Positions 25,529 to 34,832 of a DNA stretch of 64,000 nucleotides are shown piece after piece. The number at the start of each line of letters is the position of its first letter. Positions within the stretch are counted from its first letter, which is position 1. The notes under the pieces are model-generated. The model was not told the DNA's origin, did not search any database, and saw nothing but the letters and a program-made list of their open reading frames with translations. Origin of the DNA: Catellatospora vulcania (GTDB lineage Bacteria; Actinomycetota; Actinomycetes; Mycobacteriales; Micromonosporaceae). The stretch spans positions 1 through 64,000 of the forward strand of contig NZ_WARX01000014.1 of assembly GCF_009720385.1 (NCBI RefSeq), in the 5' to 3' direction. The translations under genes and the position numbers were made by a program.

Positions 25529-26617
25529 ATGATCGCGGTCGCCAACGGCTCCGCCGCCGATCGCGCACGCGCTCCCCGGGTCGTCATCGTCACCGGCGTC
25601 AGCCGGTTCCTCGGCGCGACCATCGCCGCCCGGATCGCCGCGGACCCCCGGGTCCACAAGGTGGTCGGGGTGGACCGGGCGGATCCGCCCGCCGAGCTCG
25701 CGCCGCTGCTGCGCGACGTCGCGGTGCGCCGGGTCGATCTGACCGACGGCGCTTCGTCGCTGGTCAAGCTGGGCGCCGAGGCTCTCGTGCACCTCGCGGT
25801 GATGTCCTCGCCCGATCCTGAGGGCGGTGGGCGGGCCGCGATGAAGGACCAGAACGTCATCGGCACGCTCCAGTTGCTGGCCGCCTGCCAGCAGATGCCG
25901 TCGCTGCGCCGGCTCGTGGTGCGCTCGTCGACGGCGGCGTACGGTGTCTCGTTCCGCGACCCGGCCGTGTTCACCGAGGACACCGAGCCTCGGGACGTGC
26001 CGCGCGGCGGCTACGGGCGCGACATCCTCGACATCGAGTCGTACGTGCGGGGCTTCCGCCGCCGGCGGCCCGGCGTCACCACCACCGTGCTGCGCTTCGC
26101 CCCGTTCATCGGCCCGCAGGCCGACACGGCGCTGCTGAAGTTCCTGGCCCGCCCGGCGGTGCCGACGGTGCTCGGGCGGGACCCGCGACTGCAGTTCATC
26201 CATGTCGACGACGCGCTGGAGATCCTGCGCCGCTCGGTGCTGGAGGACCACCAGGGCACCTTCAACGTGGCCGGTCCGGGCACGCTGACCCTGTCCCAGG
26301 CGGTGCGCCGGTCCGGGCGCATCGCGCTGCCGGTGCTGGAGCCCGCCATGCACGCCGCCGCCTCGTTCGGCCGCGGGGTGGCCGGGCTGAGCCTGGACCA
26401 GGTGGACCTCTTCGTGCACGGGCGGGTGGTCGACACCGCGCGGCTGGTCCGAGAGTATGGCTTCACGCCCCGCTCGACGGCCGACGCCTTCGACGACTTC
26501 GTCCACGCGCAGAAGCCGGGCGCGGTCATCACGCCCGCGCTGGTGGCCGCGGCCGAGCAGCGGATGCTCGACATGATCAGATCGGTGCGCGAGAAGCAGG
26601 GGAGGGCGGGCAGGTGA
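25529..26617 (+). CDS. NAD-dependent epimerase/dehydratase (extended SDR)
   Basis: A 362-residue Rossmann-fold protein: nucleotide motif VTGVSRFLGATIAARI near residue 22, VHLAVMSSPD, catalytic-type STAAYG and the downstream YGRDILDIESYV. It acts on a sugar nucleotide or related substrate, unidentified. The acyltransferase gene overlaps its stop by four bases, so the two are one operon, in a context conserved beside bldN in actinomycetes. Confidence 0.85.
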   Translation: MIAVANGSAADRARAPRVVIVTGVSRFLGATIAARIAADPRVHKVVGVDRADPPAELAPLLRDVAVRRVDLTDGASSLVKLGAEALVHLAVMSSPDPEGGGRAAMKDQNVIGTLQLLAACQQMPSLRRLVVRSSTAAYGVSFRDPAVFTEDTEPRDVPRGGYGRDILDIESYVRGFRRRRPGVTTTVLRFAPFIGPQADTALLKFLARPAVPTVLGRDPRLQFIHVDDALEILRRSVLEDHQGTFNVAGPGTLTLSQAVRRSGRIALPVLEPAMHAAASFGRGVAGLSLDQVDLFVHGRVVDTARLVREYGFTPRSTADAFDDFVHAQKPGAVITPALVAAAEQRMLDMIRSVREKQGRAGR

Positions 26618-27474
26618 CGGTCCCCGAGGTCGACGACGAGTTCGACGAGCGGGTCGCCGCGGGCCTGGCGTTCCTGCGCCGCCGCCTGTCCGGGCAGTAC
26701 CAGATCGACGAGTTCGGGTTCGACCCCGAGCTGACCGAGCAGGTTTTCCAGCCGGTGCTGCGCCAGCTCTACCGGCGCTGGTTCCGCACCGAGGTGATCG
26801 ACGTCAAGAACCTGCCCGCCGAGGGCGGAGCGCTGGTCGTCGGCAACCATTCGGGCACCGTCGCGCTGGACGCGCTGATGCTGTCGGTCGCCTGCCACGA
26901 CGAGCACCCGGCCCACCGGTACCTGCGGCTGCTCGGGGCCGACTTCGTGTTCCGTATGCCGTTCGTGTCGGAACTGGCCCGCAAGTCGGGCGCCACGCTG
27001 GCCTGCAACCCCGACGTGGAGCGGCTGCTGAACGCCGAGGAGCTGGTCGGGGTGTTCCCGGAAGGCTTCAAGGGCGTCGGCAAGCGTTTCGCCGACCGGT
27101 ACAAGCTGCAGCGCTTCGGCCGGGGCGGTTTCGTGTCGGCGGCGCTGCGCACCGGCAAGCCCATCGTGCCGGTGGCCATCGTCGGCGCGGAGGAGATCTA
27201 CCCGCTGCTCGGCAACATCAAGCCGCTGGCCCGGCTGATCGGCACACCGTACTTCCCGGTCACCCCGACCTTCCCGTGGCTCGGGCCGCTGGGCCTGGTC
27301 CCGCTGCCGAGCAAGTGGCTGATCCGCTTCGGCGAGCCCATCCACACCACGCCGTACGCCGACGGCGCGGACGACCCCGCGGTCGTCTTCAACCTCGCCG
27401 ACCAGGTCCGCGAGACCATCCAGACGATGCTCCACGAAACCCTCGAACTCCGCCCGGACCCCTTCGCCGCCTGA
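26614..27474 (+). CDS. Lysophospholipid acyltransferase family protein (PlsC-like)
   Basis: A 286-residue acyltransferase. The catalytic HX4D motif is VVGNHSGTVALDALML near residue 86, followed by the block III motif VFPEGFKGVGKRF near residue 150 and a GKPIVPVAIVGAEEIYP block. It would transfer an acyl chain to lysophosphatidate or another lysolipid at the membrane. GTG at 26614 overlaps the SDR stop (GTGA). Confidence 0.87.
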   Translation: MTVPEVDDEFDERVAAGLAFLRRRLSGQYQIDEFGFDPELTEQVFQPVLRQLYRRWFRTEVIDVKNLPAEGGALVVGNHSGTVALDALMLSVACHDEHPAHRYLRLLGADFVFRMPFVSELARKSGATLACNPDVERLLNAEELVGVFPEGFKGVGKRFADRYKLQRFGRGGFVSAALRTGKPIVPVAIVGAEEIYPLLGNIKPLARLIGTPYFPVTPTFPWLGPLGLVPLPSKWLIRFGEPIHTTPYADGADDPAVVFNLADQVRETIQTMLHETLELRPDPFAA

Positions 27475-27491
27475 CACCCGCCGCGCGCTCC

Positions 27492-27556
27492 GTGCAGTTT
27501 CCGGGAAAGCGCACGAAAGCGGAGGCCGGTGGGCGCAGTTTCCCCGAAACCGCAGG
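27492..27556. repeat. Two direct copies of the GCAGTTTCCCCGAAA-family repeat
   Basis: GTGCAGTTTCCGGGAAAGCGCACGAA (27492 onward, first 15 bases GTGCAGTTTCCGGGA) and GCGCAGTTTCCCCGAAAC (from 27534) are two same-strand copies of the motif found in the inverted repeat at 16135-16194. Here they do not form a perfect hairpin. They lie between convergent genes. Confidence 0.65.
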
Positions 27557-27591
27557 CGATCTTGCGGGGCGGCGGGCGGGTGGGTGGGTGG

Positions 27592-28737
27592 TCAGGGGAG
27601 GGTGCGCAGGTCGAGGGCGTGGTAGGTGAGGGTTTCGTTGTCGCCGGTGGACCACCAGAGGACGCCGCCGCGGGAGGCGACCCGGCCCGCGTTCGCGGTG
27701 ACCAGGGTGAGGCTGCGGGTCTTCAGGTCGTAGAGCATGACGCGGGTCGTGGTCAGGCCCTGGGTGGAGCGGGTGTAGACCTCGAACCGGTCCAGCACCG
27801 CGACGTCGGTGATGGCGGAGGAGACCGCGCCGGTGACCGTGCGCAGGCGCTCGGAGCCGTCCGGGCGCAGCAGCTCGATGACGGTGGACGCCTCGGTGCT
27901 GCCGATGATCAGCGACCGGCACCAGGTCGCCGAGCAGCTCATCAGCTCGCCGGCCTGCACGCCGACGAGGATGCGCTCGGCCGTCTGGGGGTTGGCCAGC
28001 TCGATCGAGCCGCCGTCGGCGACCGGTTCGCCGACCAGCCAGGGCCAGGCGCTGATGGCGTACCCGCCGGCCAGCTCCTGCACGACGGGCTTGCCGCCCG
28101 CCAGCGGCACCGTACGGATCGCGGAGAAGCCGGGTCTGCCGGTGTCGGCCATCCAGCTCAGCATTCCGTCGTGCAGGGCCAGGTCGCCCTGCTTGTCGAA
28201 GAGCATCACGGGGCCGGTGTCCTCGGTGACCAGGCGCGGCGCGCCGCCGTCGAGCCGGACCGTCCAGACGCCGCTGCGGGCCGCGCCGTCGGTGTCGCTG
28301 CTCAGCTCCATCCAGGCCAGGATCGTGCCGTCGCTGGTGAACCCGGCGAACTCGGCGGCGCTGTCCTTGGGCATGCGGCGCAGCTCGCGCTCGCCGCCCC
28401 GGTCGCGCAGCAGCAGGCGAAGGTCGTCGCCGGACAGCGCGGTGCCGACGGATGCGGTCGCGCTGACGAAGTAGAGCGGGCTGTACACCGACCCGTCGGC
28501 CAGCGTGCCGGGGGTGTCCTGCGCGGTCGCGCCCGGGTACGCCTCGGTGAGCGCGGGTTCGGCCGAACGGGGCGGGGCAGGCTGCCGCGGGCTCAGCGCG
28601 AGCATGAGACCCGCCGCGCCGAGGGCCGCCAGTAGGGCCACGGCACGGGTCACCGGCAGGGTGGCCGGGTGCCGGTGCAGTCCGGGTGGTGACAGGTCCG
28701 TCGGCGGTGGGGTGGTGCGCCGTCCGGGCAGGGTCAC
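27592..28737 (-). CDS. Membrane-anchored beta-propeller-like protein
   Basis: A 381-residue protein with a membrane segment at about residues 28-48 ([20 protein letters not shown]) and an exported region of repeating strands: [49 protein letters not shown]. This looks like a TolB/WD-type propeller. No enzymatic motif is seen. Its GTG start overlaps the stop of the upstream HAD gene (GTGA). Confidence 0.65.
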   Translation of the reverse strand: MTLPGRRTTPPPTDLSPPGLHRHPATLPVTRAVALLAALGAAGLMLALSPRQPAPPRSAEPALTEAYPGATAQDTPGTLADGSVYSPLYFVSATASVGTALSGDDLRLLLRDRGGERELRRMPKDSAAEFAGFTSDGTILAWMELSSDTDGAARSGVWTVRLDGGAPRLVTEDTGPVMLFDKQGDLALHDGMLSWMADTGRPGFSAIRTVPLAGGKPVVQELAGGYAISAWPWLVGEPVADGGSIELANPQTAERILVGVQAGELMSCSATWCRSLIIGSTEASTVIELLRPDGSERLRTVTGAVSSAITDVAVLDRFEVYTRSTQGLTTTRVMLYDLKTRSLTLVTANAGRVASRGGVLWWSTGDNETLTYHALDLRTLP

Positions 28738-29624
28738 GTCTTCTTCCGGCGGCGGTTCAGCGCCAGGCCGCCCGCGACCGCGCCGGCCAGCACGCCCGCG
28801 CCTAGCGCCATGGGCACGGCGACCTTGGCGGCCTTGCGCGCGGAGCGGAAGTCGCGGATGTCCCAGCCCTGGGTGCGGGCCATCCGGCGCAGCGCGCTGT
28901 CGGGGTTGACGGCGACCGCGCGGCCGACGCTGGTCAGCATCGGAACGTCGTTGATGGAGTCGCTGTACGCGGTGCAGCGGGACAGGTCCAGCCCTTCGGC
29001 GGCGGACAGCGCCTCGATGGCGTGCGCCTTGGCCGGGCCGTGCATCATCTCGCCGACCAGGCGGCCGGTGTACGCCCCGTCGCGGATCTCGGCGACCGTG
29101 CCCAGCGCGCCGGTGAGGCCGAGCCGCGCCGCGATGACCCGGCCCAGCTCCACGGGGGCGGCGGTGACCAGCCAGACCCGCTGGCCCGCGGCGAGGTGCT
29201 GGTCGGCGAGCGCACGGGTGCCGGACCAGATGCGGTCGGCCATCAGCTCGTCGAAGATCTCCTCGCTGAGCCGCTGGACGTCGTCGACCTTCCAGCCGTT
29301 GATGAAGGCGAGCGCCGCCTCGCGGGCCTGCGCGATGTCGCCGGAGTGCTCGGCGGCCAGCAGCCGGAACCGGGCCTGGCGGATGGCGAACTTGGCCAGG
29401 TCGATGGTGGTGAAGTAACGCCGCGAGGCCAGGCCGCGGGCGAAGTAGTACAGCGAGGCGCCCTGCATCATCGTGTTGTCGACGTCGAAGAACGCGGCCC
29501 CGGTGCGGTCGGCGACCGGGACGGGCGGCTCGGCCAGCGGCATCGGCATGACGAGCGGGGGCATCGGTGGCACGGCCGCGCCGACGGCGGCGGTCGGCTG
29601 CGCGGGACTGCGACGGCTTGCCAT
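28734..29624 (-). CDS. HAD-IB family hydrolase
   Basis: A 296-residue HAD phosphatase: motif [14 protein letters not shown] near residue 45, motif II/III region [12 protein letters not shown], and motif [13 protein letters not shown]. The type matches phosphoserine-phosphatase-like HAD-IB proteins, often with a C-terminal membrane segment; here [13 protein letters not shown] near the end may anchor it. GGAGG precedes the ATG. Substrate unknown, lipid phosphates being possible next to the acyltransferase. Confidence 0.85.
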   Translation of the reverse strand: MASRRSPAQPTAAVGAAVPPMPPLVMPMPLAEPPVPVADRTGAAFFDVDNTMMQGASLYYFARGLASRRYFTTIDLAKFAIRQARFRLLAAEHSGDIAQAREAALAFINGWKVDDVQRLSEEIFDELMADRIWSGTRALADQHLAAGQRVWLVTAAPVELGRVIAARLGLTGALGTVAEIRDGAYTGRLVGEMMHGPAKAHAIEALSAAEGLDLSRCTAYSDSINDVPMLTSVGRAVAVNPDSALRRMARTQGWDIRDFRSARKAAKVAVPMALGAGVLAGAVAGGLALNRRRKKT

Positions 29625-29714
29625 CGGGGCCCTCCTTCTGCGGGGAACGCGGGGTGCCGGGTGCGCGGGGCCGGACCGCTAGAGCGTATGCGGCTCAGGC
29701 CGCCGCACACAGTA

Positions 29715-29746
29715 GGGGCGCGACGCCGTTGCCGGCATCGCGCCCC
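29715..29746 (-). terminator. Terminator-like hairpin after rsbN
   Basis: GGGGCGCGA (29715-29723) pairs with TCGCGCCCC (29738-29746), and the interior GCCG/CGGC extends the stem. It lies 20 bases past the rsbN stop on the minus strand. Confidence 0.55.
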
Positions 29747-29766
29747 CGTGGTGCTTGGCGTCCGGG

Positions 29767-30837
29767 CTAGCCGAGCAGGCCGCCGAGGATCCGTCCCAGC
29801 TCGTCGAGCAGGCCGTCGTCCTGTGCCTGCTCGGTCGGCTCGCTGTCCGGTGCCGCGGGCGACGCCGAGGCGTTCGGGCTCGCCGACGCCTGCGGGGCGG
29901 CGGGGTTGCCGTTGCTGCCCGGCTTGGCGTTCTCCTTGGTCGTCTCGGCCGGCTGCGGCTGCTGCTCCGGCCGCGGGGCCTGGTTGACCGTGTTGGCGCA
30001 GGCGCCGGGCACGGAGCCGAGCCGGTCGCTGCCGTTCGCACCCGCCCCGCAGGCCAGCGCCGTACGAGCCGCAGCGGAGCGCTTCTCGATCCGGTCCAGC
30101 AGGGACAGCGAGCCGGTGACCTTCTCCCGGTCGGTGCTGCCGTCGAGCAGCTGCCCGACGAGCATCCGCTGGTCGGCGACGAACCGGTCGACCGCGTCCA
30201 GGGCGGAGGTGTCGCGTCGCGCCATGGCGGACGTGATCAGCATCCGGATGCCCTGCGTGGTGTCGGCGTCCATGTCGGTGAGCGCGGCCCCGAACCCGGT
30301 GGCGTCGGTGCGCACGGCGTGCGCCTCCGACAGGCGGGTGCGGGCGAACTCGAGGTAGAGCCGGCCGCGGGACAGGTCCGAGCCGGCCAGCGCGAGCTGG
30401 GCCTTCTCGGTCTGCCGCTTGACGCCGTAGAGGGCGTCGCCGGGGATCGCCTCACCGCTGGCCACCGAGACACCGGACAGCGCCAGGGTGCCGGCCGCGA
30501 TACCGATGACGATGGCGCCGCGGGCGCGGACCCGGCCGGGTGTGCGAGCCGACCACGGCGCCGTGGCGCGCTGGTCCTCGACGTCGGTCCGGGCGGTCAC
30601 GCCGATGCCCTCGCGTTCCGCGGTGGCGATCAGCTGAGCGCGCAGATCCCGTTTGAAGTTGGCCTCGGGCACGCCGGGCAGGGCCACGGTACGCAGCTGC
30701 TGGCCGACGGTGACCAGCTCGGCGAGCTGGCTGTCGAGGCGGGACCGGGTGTGGTGACGGCGGCCGCCGTTGGCCTCGTCGACTAGCTGGGCGAAGCGCT
30801 CGGCACGCCCACGATCGAACAAGGAGATGTTGTTCAC
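29767..30837 (-). CDS. rsbN: Anti-sigma factor RsbN (DUF5667 family)
   Basis: About 356 residues: a cytosolic anti-sigma part of about 100 residues (RGRAERFAQLVDEANGG, GVPEANFKRDLRAQLIATAE), a membrane segment (AIVIGIAAGTLALSGVSVA), and a DUF5667 exported part (GEAIPGDALYGVKRQTEKAQ). The last 90 residues are low-complexity Pro/Gln/Ala. In Streptomyces RsbN binds and inhibits sigma-BldN. GTG at 30837 is preferred to GTG at 30846, because the AAGGGGGG site abuts the latter. It is 142 bases downstream of bldN. Confidence 0.87.
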   Translation of the reverse strand: MNNISLFDRGRAERFAQLVDEANGGRRHHTRSRLDSQLAELVTVGQQLRTVALPGVPEANFKRDLRAQLIATAEREGIGVTARTDVEDQRATAPWSARTPGRVRARGAIVIGIAAGTLALSGVSVASGEAIPGDALYGVKRQTEKAQLALAGSDLSRGRLYLEFARTRLSEAHAVRTDATGFGAALTDMDADTTQGIRMLITSAMARRDTSALDAVDRFVADQRMLVGQLLDGSTDREKVTGSLSLLDRIEKRSAAARTALACGAGANGSDRLGSVPGACANTVNQAPRPEQQPQPAETTKENAKPGSNGNPAAPQASASPNASASPAAPDSEPTEQAQDDGLLDELGRILGGLLG

Positions 30838-30906
30838 CGCGGGCACCCCCCTTCGCTGATCGCGGTGATGGTTACGGCGAACGCTGAGAATGCCGCTCGC
30901 ACTCGG

Positions 30907-30936
30907 TCAAACGGGACCAGGGCACGATCAGTTACG
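30907..30936 (-). promoter_or_regulatory. Candidate sigma-BldN promoter of rsbN
   Basis: On the minus strand CGTAAC (30931-30936) is followed after 17 bases by CGTTTGA (30907-30913). This closely matches the CGTAAC / CGTTGA-type consensus I recall for sigma-BldN promoters, and rsbN is a known target in Streptomyces. It gives a leader of about 60 bases. Confidence 0.55.
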
Positions 30937-30979
30937 GCCGCCAGGGGTGACGGGTCACCCATAGTGATGTGAGTCACAT

Positions 30980-31900
30980 TCACGGTTGGAACCCCTCGGG
31001 CAGCAGGCGGGCGAGCGCGCGTACGGCGCGGTACTGGAGGGCCTTGATCGCGCCCTCGTTCTTGCCCATCGCCTGCGCGGTCTCCGCGACAGAGAAGCCC
31101 TGGAGGAACCGCAGCACGATGCACTCCTGCTGCTCAGGGTTGAGCTGCTTGACCGCGGTCAGCAGCGCCACGTTCGTGATGTGGTCGACCACCGCGGTCT
31201 CGGGGCTGCCCTCGGGGCCGCGGTCCTCCCGGTCGGCGTCCAGGACGTCGCCCGTGGTGACCTCCAGCCGGTACCGGCCGGACTTGAAGTGGTCGGCGAC
31301 CAGGTTGCGGGCGATGGTGACCAGCCACGCGCCCAGGTCGCGGCCCTGCCAGGTGAAGCTGCTGATGCGCTTGAGCGCGCGCAGGAAGGTGTCCGAGGTC
31401 AGGTCCTCGGCCAGCGGCCGGTTGCCGACCCGGAAGTAGATGAACCGGAAGACCGTGTCGACGTACCGGTCGTAGATGAGCCCGAACGCCGCCGAGTCGC
31501 CCTGCTGGGCCCGCTCGACCAGCGTCCACACCTCGTGCGCGGCATCGCTGGGATCGGGCCGGTCCGGGTAGCCGGTGCCCCCGGTGCCGGTGCCGCCCTC
31601 CTCGACGGCCGGCAGGACCTGCGTCTCGCCGCTCTCCACCGCGGAGCCGCTGGCCTGGGTGGGGGCGCTGCGCCCGTTGACCCGCCCGCCCACCGGCTTG
31701 GTGCCCGGAGGCTGGTGCCGGGCAGTGGCGTCGTTGGTCTGCCGGGTGCGAATGCGCTGGGTGCCGCCGTCGCCTCGTACCGCCGTGGCCAGCATTTCGT
31801 TGAGCGAAGTACGGAGCAGCGTCAGGCCGTCGACCAGGGCCCGACGGGCCGCCGCCACTTCGCTGGTGACCAGCTCGTCGCCGAACAACAGAGAACTCAT
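30980..31900 (-). CDS. bldN: Developmental ECF sigma factor BldN
   Basis: A 306-residue sigma factor. Residues 1-115 are a non-sigma N-terminal extension (MSSLLFGDELVTSEVAAARR, then low complexity), as in Streptomyces BldN, where the pro-region is removed by proteolysis. Region 2 includes FGLIYDRYVDTVFRFIYFRV and AEDLTSDTFLRALKRISSF; region 4 includes VKQLNPEQQECIVLRFLQGF and AMGKNEGAIKALQYRAVRAL. GGAGG lies 9 bases before the ATG. It controls hydrophobic-sheath genes and bldM in Streptomyces; its role here is inferred. Confidence 0.9.
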   Translation of the reverse strand: MSSLLFGDELVTSEVAAARRALVDGLTLLRTSLNEMLATAVRGDGGTQRIRTRQTNDATARHQPPGTKPVGGRVNGRSAPTQASGSAVESGETQVLPAVEEGGTGTGGTGYPDRPDPSDAAHEVWTLVERAQQGDSAAFGLIYDRYVDTVFRFIYFRVGNRPLAEDLTSDTFLRALKRISSFTWQGRDLGAWLVTIARNLVADHFKSGRYRLEVTTGDVLDADREDRGPEGSPETAVVDHITNVALLTAVKQLNPEQQECIVLRFLQGFSVAETAQAMGKNEGAIKALQYRAVRALARLLPEGFQP

Positions 31901-32037
31901 CCCGCCACCTCCGCGTGCCCCCAGACCGATCCGCCCCGGTACTGAGGAGGACGCGTGCGCTCTCCGGCGTACCGGGCAATCTCCACCATAAGCCGCTGAA
32001 CACCCATGAGGTACTCGTTCGGTGCGATAAACGGCAC
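31897..32037 (-). CDS. 46-codon ORF translationally coupled to bldN
   Basis: On the minus strand a GTG at 32037 is preceded by GAGGAGG at a 5-base spacing. The 46-residue frame begins VPFIAPNEYLMGVQRLMVEI and ends in TGA that overlaps the bldN ATG as ATGA. Strong ribosome site, in-frame length and exact coupling make chance unlikely. I do not recognise the peptide. It may be a leader peptide controlling bldN translation or a small developmental protein. Confidence 0.55.
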   Translation of the reverse strand: MPFIAPNEYLMGVQRLMVEIARYAGERTRPPQYRGGSVWGHAEVAG

Positions 32038-32353
32038 AAAGGCCTCCTCTGGCTGAGGGGTGTCGACTCATGGGCAAAAAGGGTGAGCCGACCCTGAGGA
32101 CTATAAAGGCCCCAACTCACCCAGCGGTGTGGAGTCAGTTACACGCCGGACCGAAATGTTGCACCGACCCCCGTAGGTGTCGTCGCACACGTTGTGCGCT
32201 GGTCCGCGTACTAACCGAAAGTTTCGAGGCGGCTCACCCGGCCGGGTGATGCCCTCGTAGTCCCCGTGACAGCGGCGGCTGTGACGGCGTCGTGTCAGGA
32301 CGGTGAACGCGAGGGGTGGGCTCGCGAGCCGCGCTGTGGAAAACTCAGCCTCC
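31901..32353. other. Divergent upstream region of bldN and the acyl-CoA ligase
   Basis: The 453 bases between the bldN and ligase starts hold the coupled ORF above and, on the minus strand, TATAGT (32100-32105), a good -10 for bldN with no clear -35. This predicts a long bldN leader of roughly 190 bases. No further gene was found. Confidence 0.45.
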
Positions 32354-33862
32354 GTGAACCTCGCCACACTGCTGCGCCAGCACGCCGCCGCGACCCCGGA
32401 CCGCATCGCGCTGCGCGCGGGTGAGGACAGCCTGACCTGGGCGGAGTGGGACGCGCAGGTCGACGCCGCGGCGCGCGGCCTGCACGGGCTGGCATTGCCC
32501 GCCTCGAACGGGTTTCCCGCGCGTGTCGCGATCGCCCTGCCCAACGGCCTCGACTTCCCCGTCGCCCTGCTGGCCGTGCTACGCGCCGGGCTGGTGGCCG
32601 TGCCCTGCAACCCCGGGCTCACCCCGCGCGAGCTGGGCCACGTGCTGGCCGACAGTGGGGCGCAGGTGCTGGTCGCGCCGCAGGAGCTGCTGGCCGGGGT
32701 CGCCGACGCGGTGGCGCACCCGCTGACCGCGCTGCCGCTCGCCGCGGGCACAGCACCCGCCGAGGACGCGGGCGACGGGCTGGCGCTGCTGCTCTACACC
32801 TCCGGCACGGAAGGCGTGCCCAAGGGCGCCATGTTGCCGCACGCGGCACTGCTGGCCAACCACCGGCAGCTGGCCGCCGTCGAGCCGCCGCTGGTCGGCG
32901 CGGGCGACACGGTGCTGCTGGCGCTGCCGCTGTTCCACGCGTACGGGCTCAACACCGGCCTGGGCTCGGTGCTGTGCCACGGCGCGGCGGGCGTGCTGGT
33001 CGCCGACTTCGACCCCGTCGGCTCCGCCGCGCTGATCGCCGAGCATCAGGTGAGCGTGCTGGTCGGCGTGCCGCCGATGTTCCTGGCCTGGAGCGCGGTG
33101 CCGGACATCGCCGAGCGGCTGCGCTCGGTGCGGCTGGCGGTGTGCGGCGCGGCCGCGCTGGAACCCGCCGCGGCGGCCCGGTTCACCGCGCTGACCGGGC
33201 ACACCGTGCAGGTCGGCTACGGGCTGACCGAGACCGCGCCGGTGCTGGCCTCGACCGTCACCGCCCCGGCGGCCAAGCCGGGCTCCATCGGGCGGCCGCT
33301 GCCCGGGGTCGAGCTGCGCCTGGTGAACCGGGCCGGCGAGGACGTGTGGCGGGGCGGGGAGCCGCTCGGCGCCGCCGACGAGGACGACCTCGACCTCGAC
33401 GTGCCGGATTCGCCGGGCACCGATCCGGGCGAGATCCTGGCCCGTGGGGAGAACCTGTTCGCCGGGTACTGGCCCGACGGCCGGGGCGGCCCGGACGCCG
33501 ACGGCTGGTGGCCCACCCGCGACGTGGCCTACGCCGACGGCGACGGCGACCTGTTCCTGGTCGACCGGCTCGGCGAGCTGATCCTGGTCAGCGGCTTCAA
33601 CGTGTACCCGGCCGAGGTGGAGCAGGTGCTGCTGGCGCACCCGGGCGTGGCCCAGGCGGCCGTGCTGGCCGCGCCGCACCCGATGACCGGGCAGCAGGTG
33701 CGCGCGGTGGTGGTGCCGGTGCAGCGCGGCGAGGTCACCGCGGCGGAGCTGGCCGCGCACTGTGCACGCAACCTGGCCCGGTTCAAGTGCCCGAGCGCGA
33801 TCGAGTTCGCCGACAGCCTGCCGTACTCGGTCATCGGCAAGGTTCGCAAAGGCCTGCTGTGA
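32354..33862 (+). CDS. Acyl-CoA synthetase (class I adenylate-forming enzyme)
   Basis: About 502 residues. The P-loop motif is LLLYTSGTEGVPKGAMLPHA near residue 145, GYGLTETAPV lies near residue 293, and the C-terminal LVDRLGELILVSGFNVYPAE hinge and GKVRKGLL lysine are intact. It activates a carboxylic acid, most likely a fatty acid, to the acyl-CoA. A 30-residue acidic insertion (EDDLDLDVPD) precedes the GENLFAGYW motif. GTG at 32354 is chosen from alignment to family N-termini. Confidence 0.87.
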   Translation: MNLATLLRQHAAATPDRIALRAGEDSLTWAEWDAQVDAAARGLHGLALPASNGFPARVAIALPNGLDFPVALLAVLRAGLVAVPCNPGLTPRELGHVLADSGAQVLVAPQELLAGVADAVAHPLTALPLAAGTAPAEDAGDGLALLLYTSGTEGVPKGAMLPHAALLANHRQLAAVEPPLVGAGDTVLLALPLFHAYGLNTGLGSVLCHGAAGVLVADFDPVGSAALIAEHQVSVLVGVPPMFLAWSAVPDIAERLRSVRLAVCGAAALEPAAAARFTALTGHTVQVGYGLTETAPVLASTVTAPAAKPGSIGRPLPGVELRLVNRAGEDVWRGGEPLGAADEDDLDLDVPDSPGTDPGEILARGENLFAGYWPDGRGGPDADGWWPTRDVAYADGDGDLFLVDRLGELILVSGFNVYPAEVEQVLLAHPGVAQAAVLAAPHPMTGQQVRAVVVPVQRGEVTAAELAAHCARNLARFKCPSAIEFADSLPYSVIGKVRKGLL

Positions 33863-33872
33863 GAATGAAGCC

Positions 33873-34103
33873 GTGACCCGACTGACTCTCTACACCCGGC
33901 CCGGCTGCCACCTGTGCGAGGACGCGGTGGCGGCGCTGGAGCGCATCGGCGAGCCGTACGCCGAGATCGACATCTCCGGCGACCGGGAGCTGGAGGCCGA
34001 GTACGGCGACCGCATCCCGGTGATCATGCTCGATGGCCGTGAGCACGGCTACTGGCGGGTGGAGGAACAGCGGCTGCGCCGCGACCTCGCCAAGGCTGTC
34101 TGA
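33873..34103 (+). CDS. Glutaredoxin-like protein (DUF836 type)
   Basis: A 76-residue thioredoxin-fold protein: LTLYTRPGCHLCEDAVAALE with the redox pair CHLC, the cis-Pro in RIPVIMLDG, and a C-terminal helix. It is a cytosolic thiol/disulphide or metal-handling protein of unknown partner. It starts 10 bases after the ligase gene and is syntenic with a glutaredoxin gene beside bldN in Streptomyces. Confidence 0.85.
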   Translation: MTRLTLYTRPGCHLCEDAVAALERIGEPYAEIDISGDRELEAEYGDRIPVIMLDGREHGYWRVEEQRLRRDLAKAV

Positions 34104-34175
34104 CCGCCCGCGCCGACTCGCCGCCACGGCCGGGCCGGGCACCCTGAGCAGGGGCGGCACGGGTAATCTGGCGCG

Positions 34176-34832
34176 ATGAAGCGCGGCGCGAAGCACCTTG
34201 TCTGGGACTGGAACGGCACCCTCGTCGACGACCTGCACCTGGTCGTGAACGCCACCAACGTCGCGTTCGAGGTGGCCGCGCCCGGTCTGTCGATCAAGGT
34301 GACCGCCGACGAGCACCGCCGTGACTTCCGCCGCCCGATCAGCGAGTACTACGGCTCGGTGCTGGGCCGCCCGATCACCGAGGCCGAGTTCGCCGAGCTG
34401 GACCGGATCTTCCACGACGCGTACCGTACCGGCCTGGCCGAGCTGGCCCTGGCCGCCGGCGCGCTGGACGCGCTGCGCGGCTGGACCGGGACGCAGTCGC
34501 TGCTGTCCATGTGGTTCCACGAGGAGCTGGTGCCGACCGTCACCCGGTACGAGCTGACGTCGCACTTCATCCGGGTGGACGGGCTGCGGGAGCGGCTGGG
34601 CGGGGAGCAGGCGCACAAGGCCGGCCACCTGAAGCGGCACCTGGCCGAGCTGCGCCTGGAGGGCGCCGACGTGGTGCTGATCGGCGACTCCATCGACGAC
34701 GCCGACGCGGCCGCGGCGGTGGGGGCGCGCTGCGTGCTCTACACCGGCGGCTTCACCGACCCCGCCAAGCTGCGCGCGTACGGCGTACCGGTGGCGGACT
34801 CGCTGCTGGAGGCGGTCGCGCTCGCGGCGTGA
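34176..34832 (+). CDS. HAD-family phosphatase (phosphoglycolate-phosphatase-like)
   Basis: A 218-residue HAD hydrolase: motif I VWDWNGTLVDDLHL, motif II region LLSMWFHEE, and motif III/IV VVLIGDSIDDADAA. TAATCT six bases before the ATG predicts a leaderless mRNA. Substrate unknown. Confidence 0.85.
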   Translation: MKRGAKHLVWDWNGTLVDDLHLVVNATNVAFEVAAPGLSIKVTADEHRRDFRRPISEYYGSVLGRPITEAEFAELDRIFHDAYRTGLAELALAAGALDALRGWTGTQSLLSMWFHEELVPTVTRYELTSHFIRVDGLRERLGGEQAHKAGHLKRHLAELRLEGADVVLIGDSIDDADAAAAVGARCVLYTGGFTDPAKLRAYGVPVADSLLEAVALAA

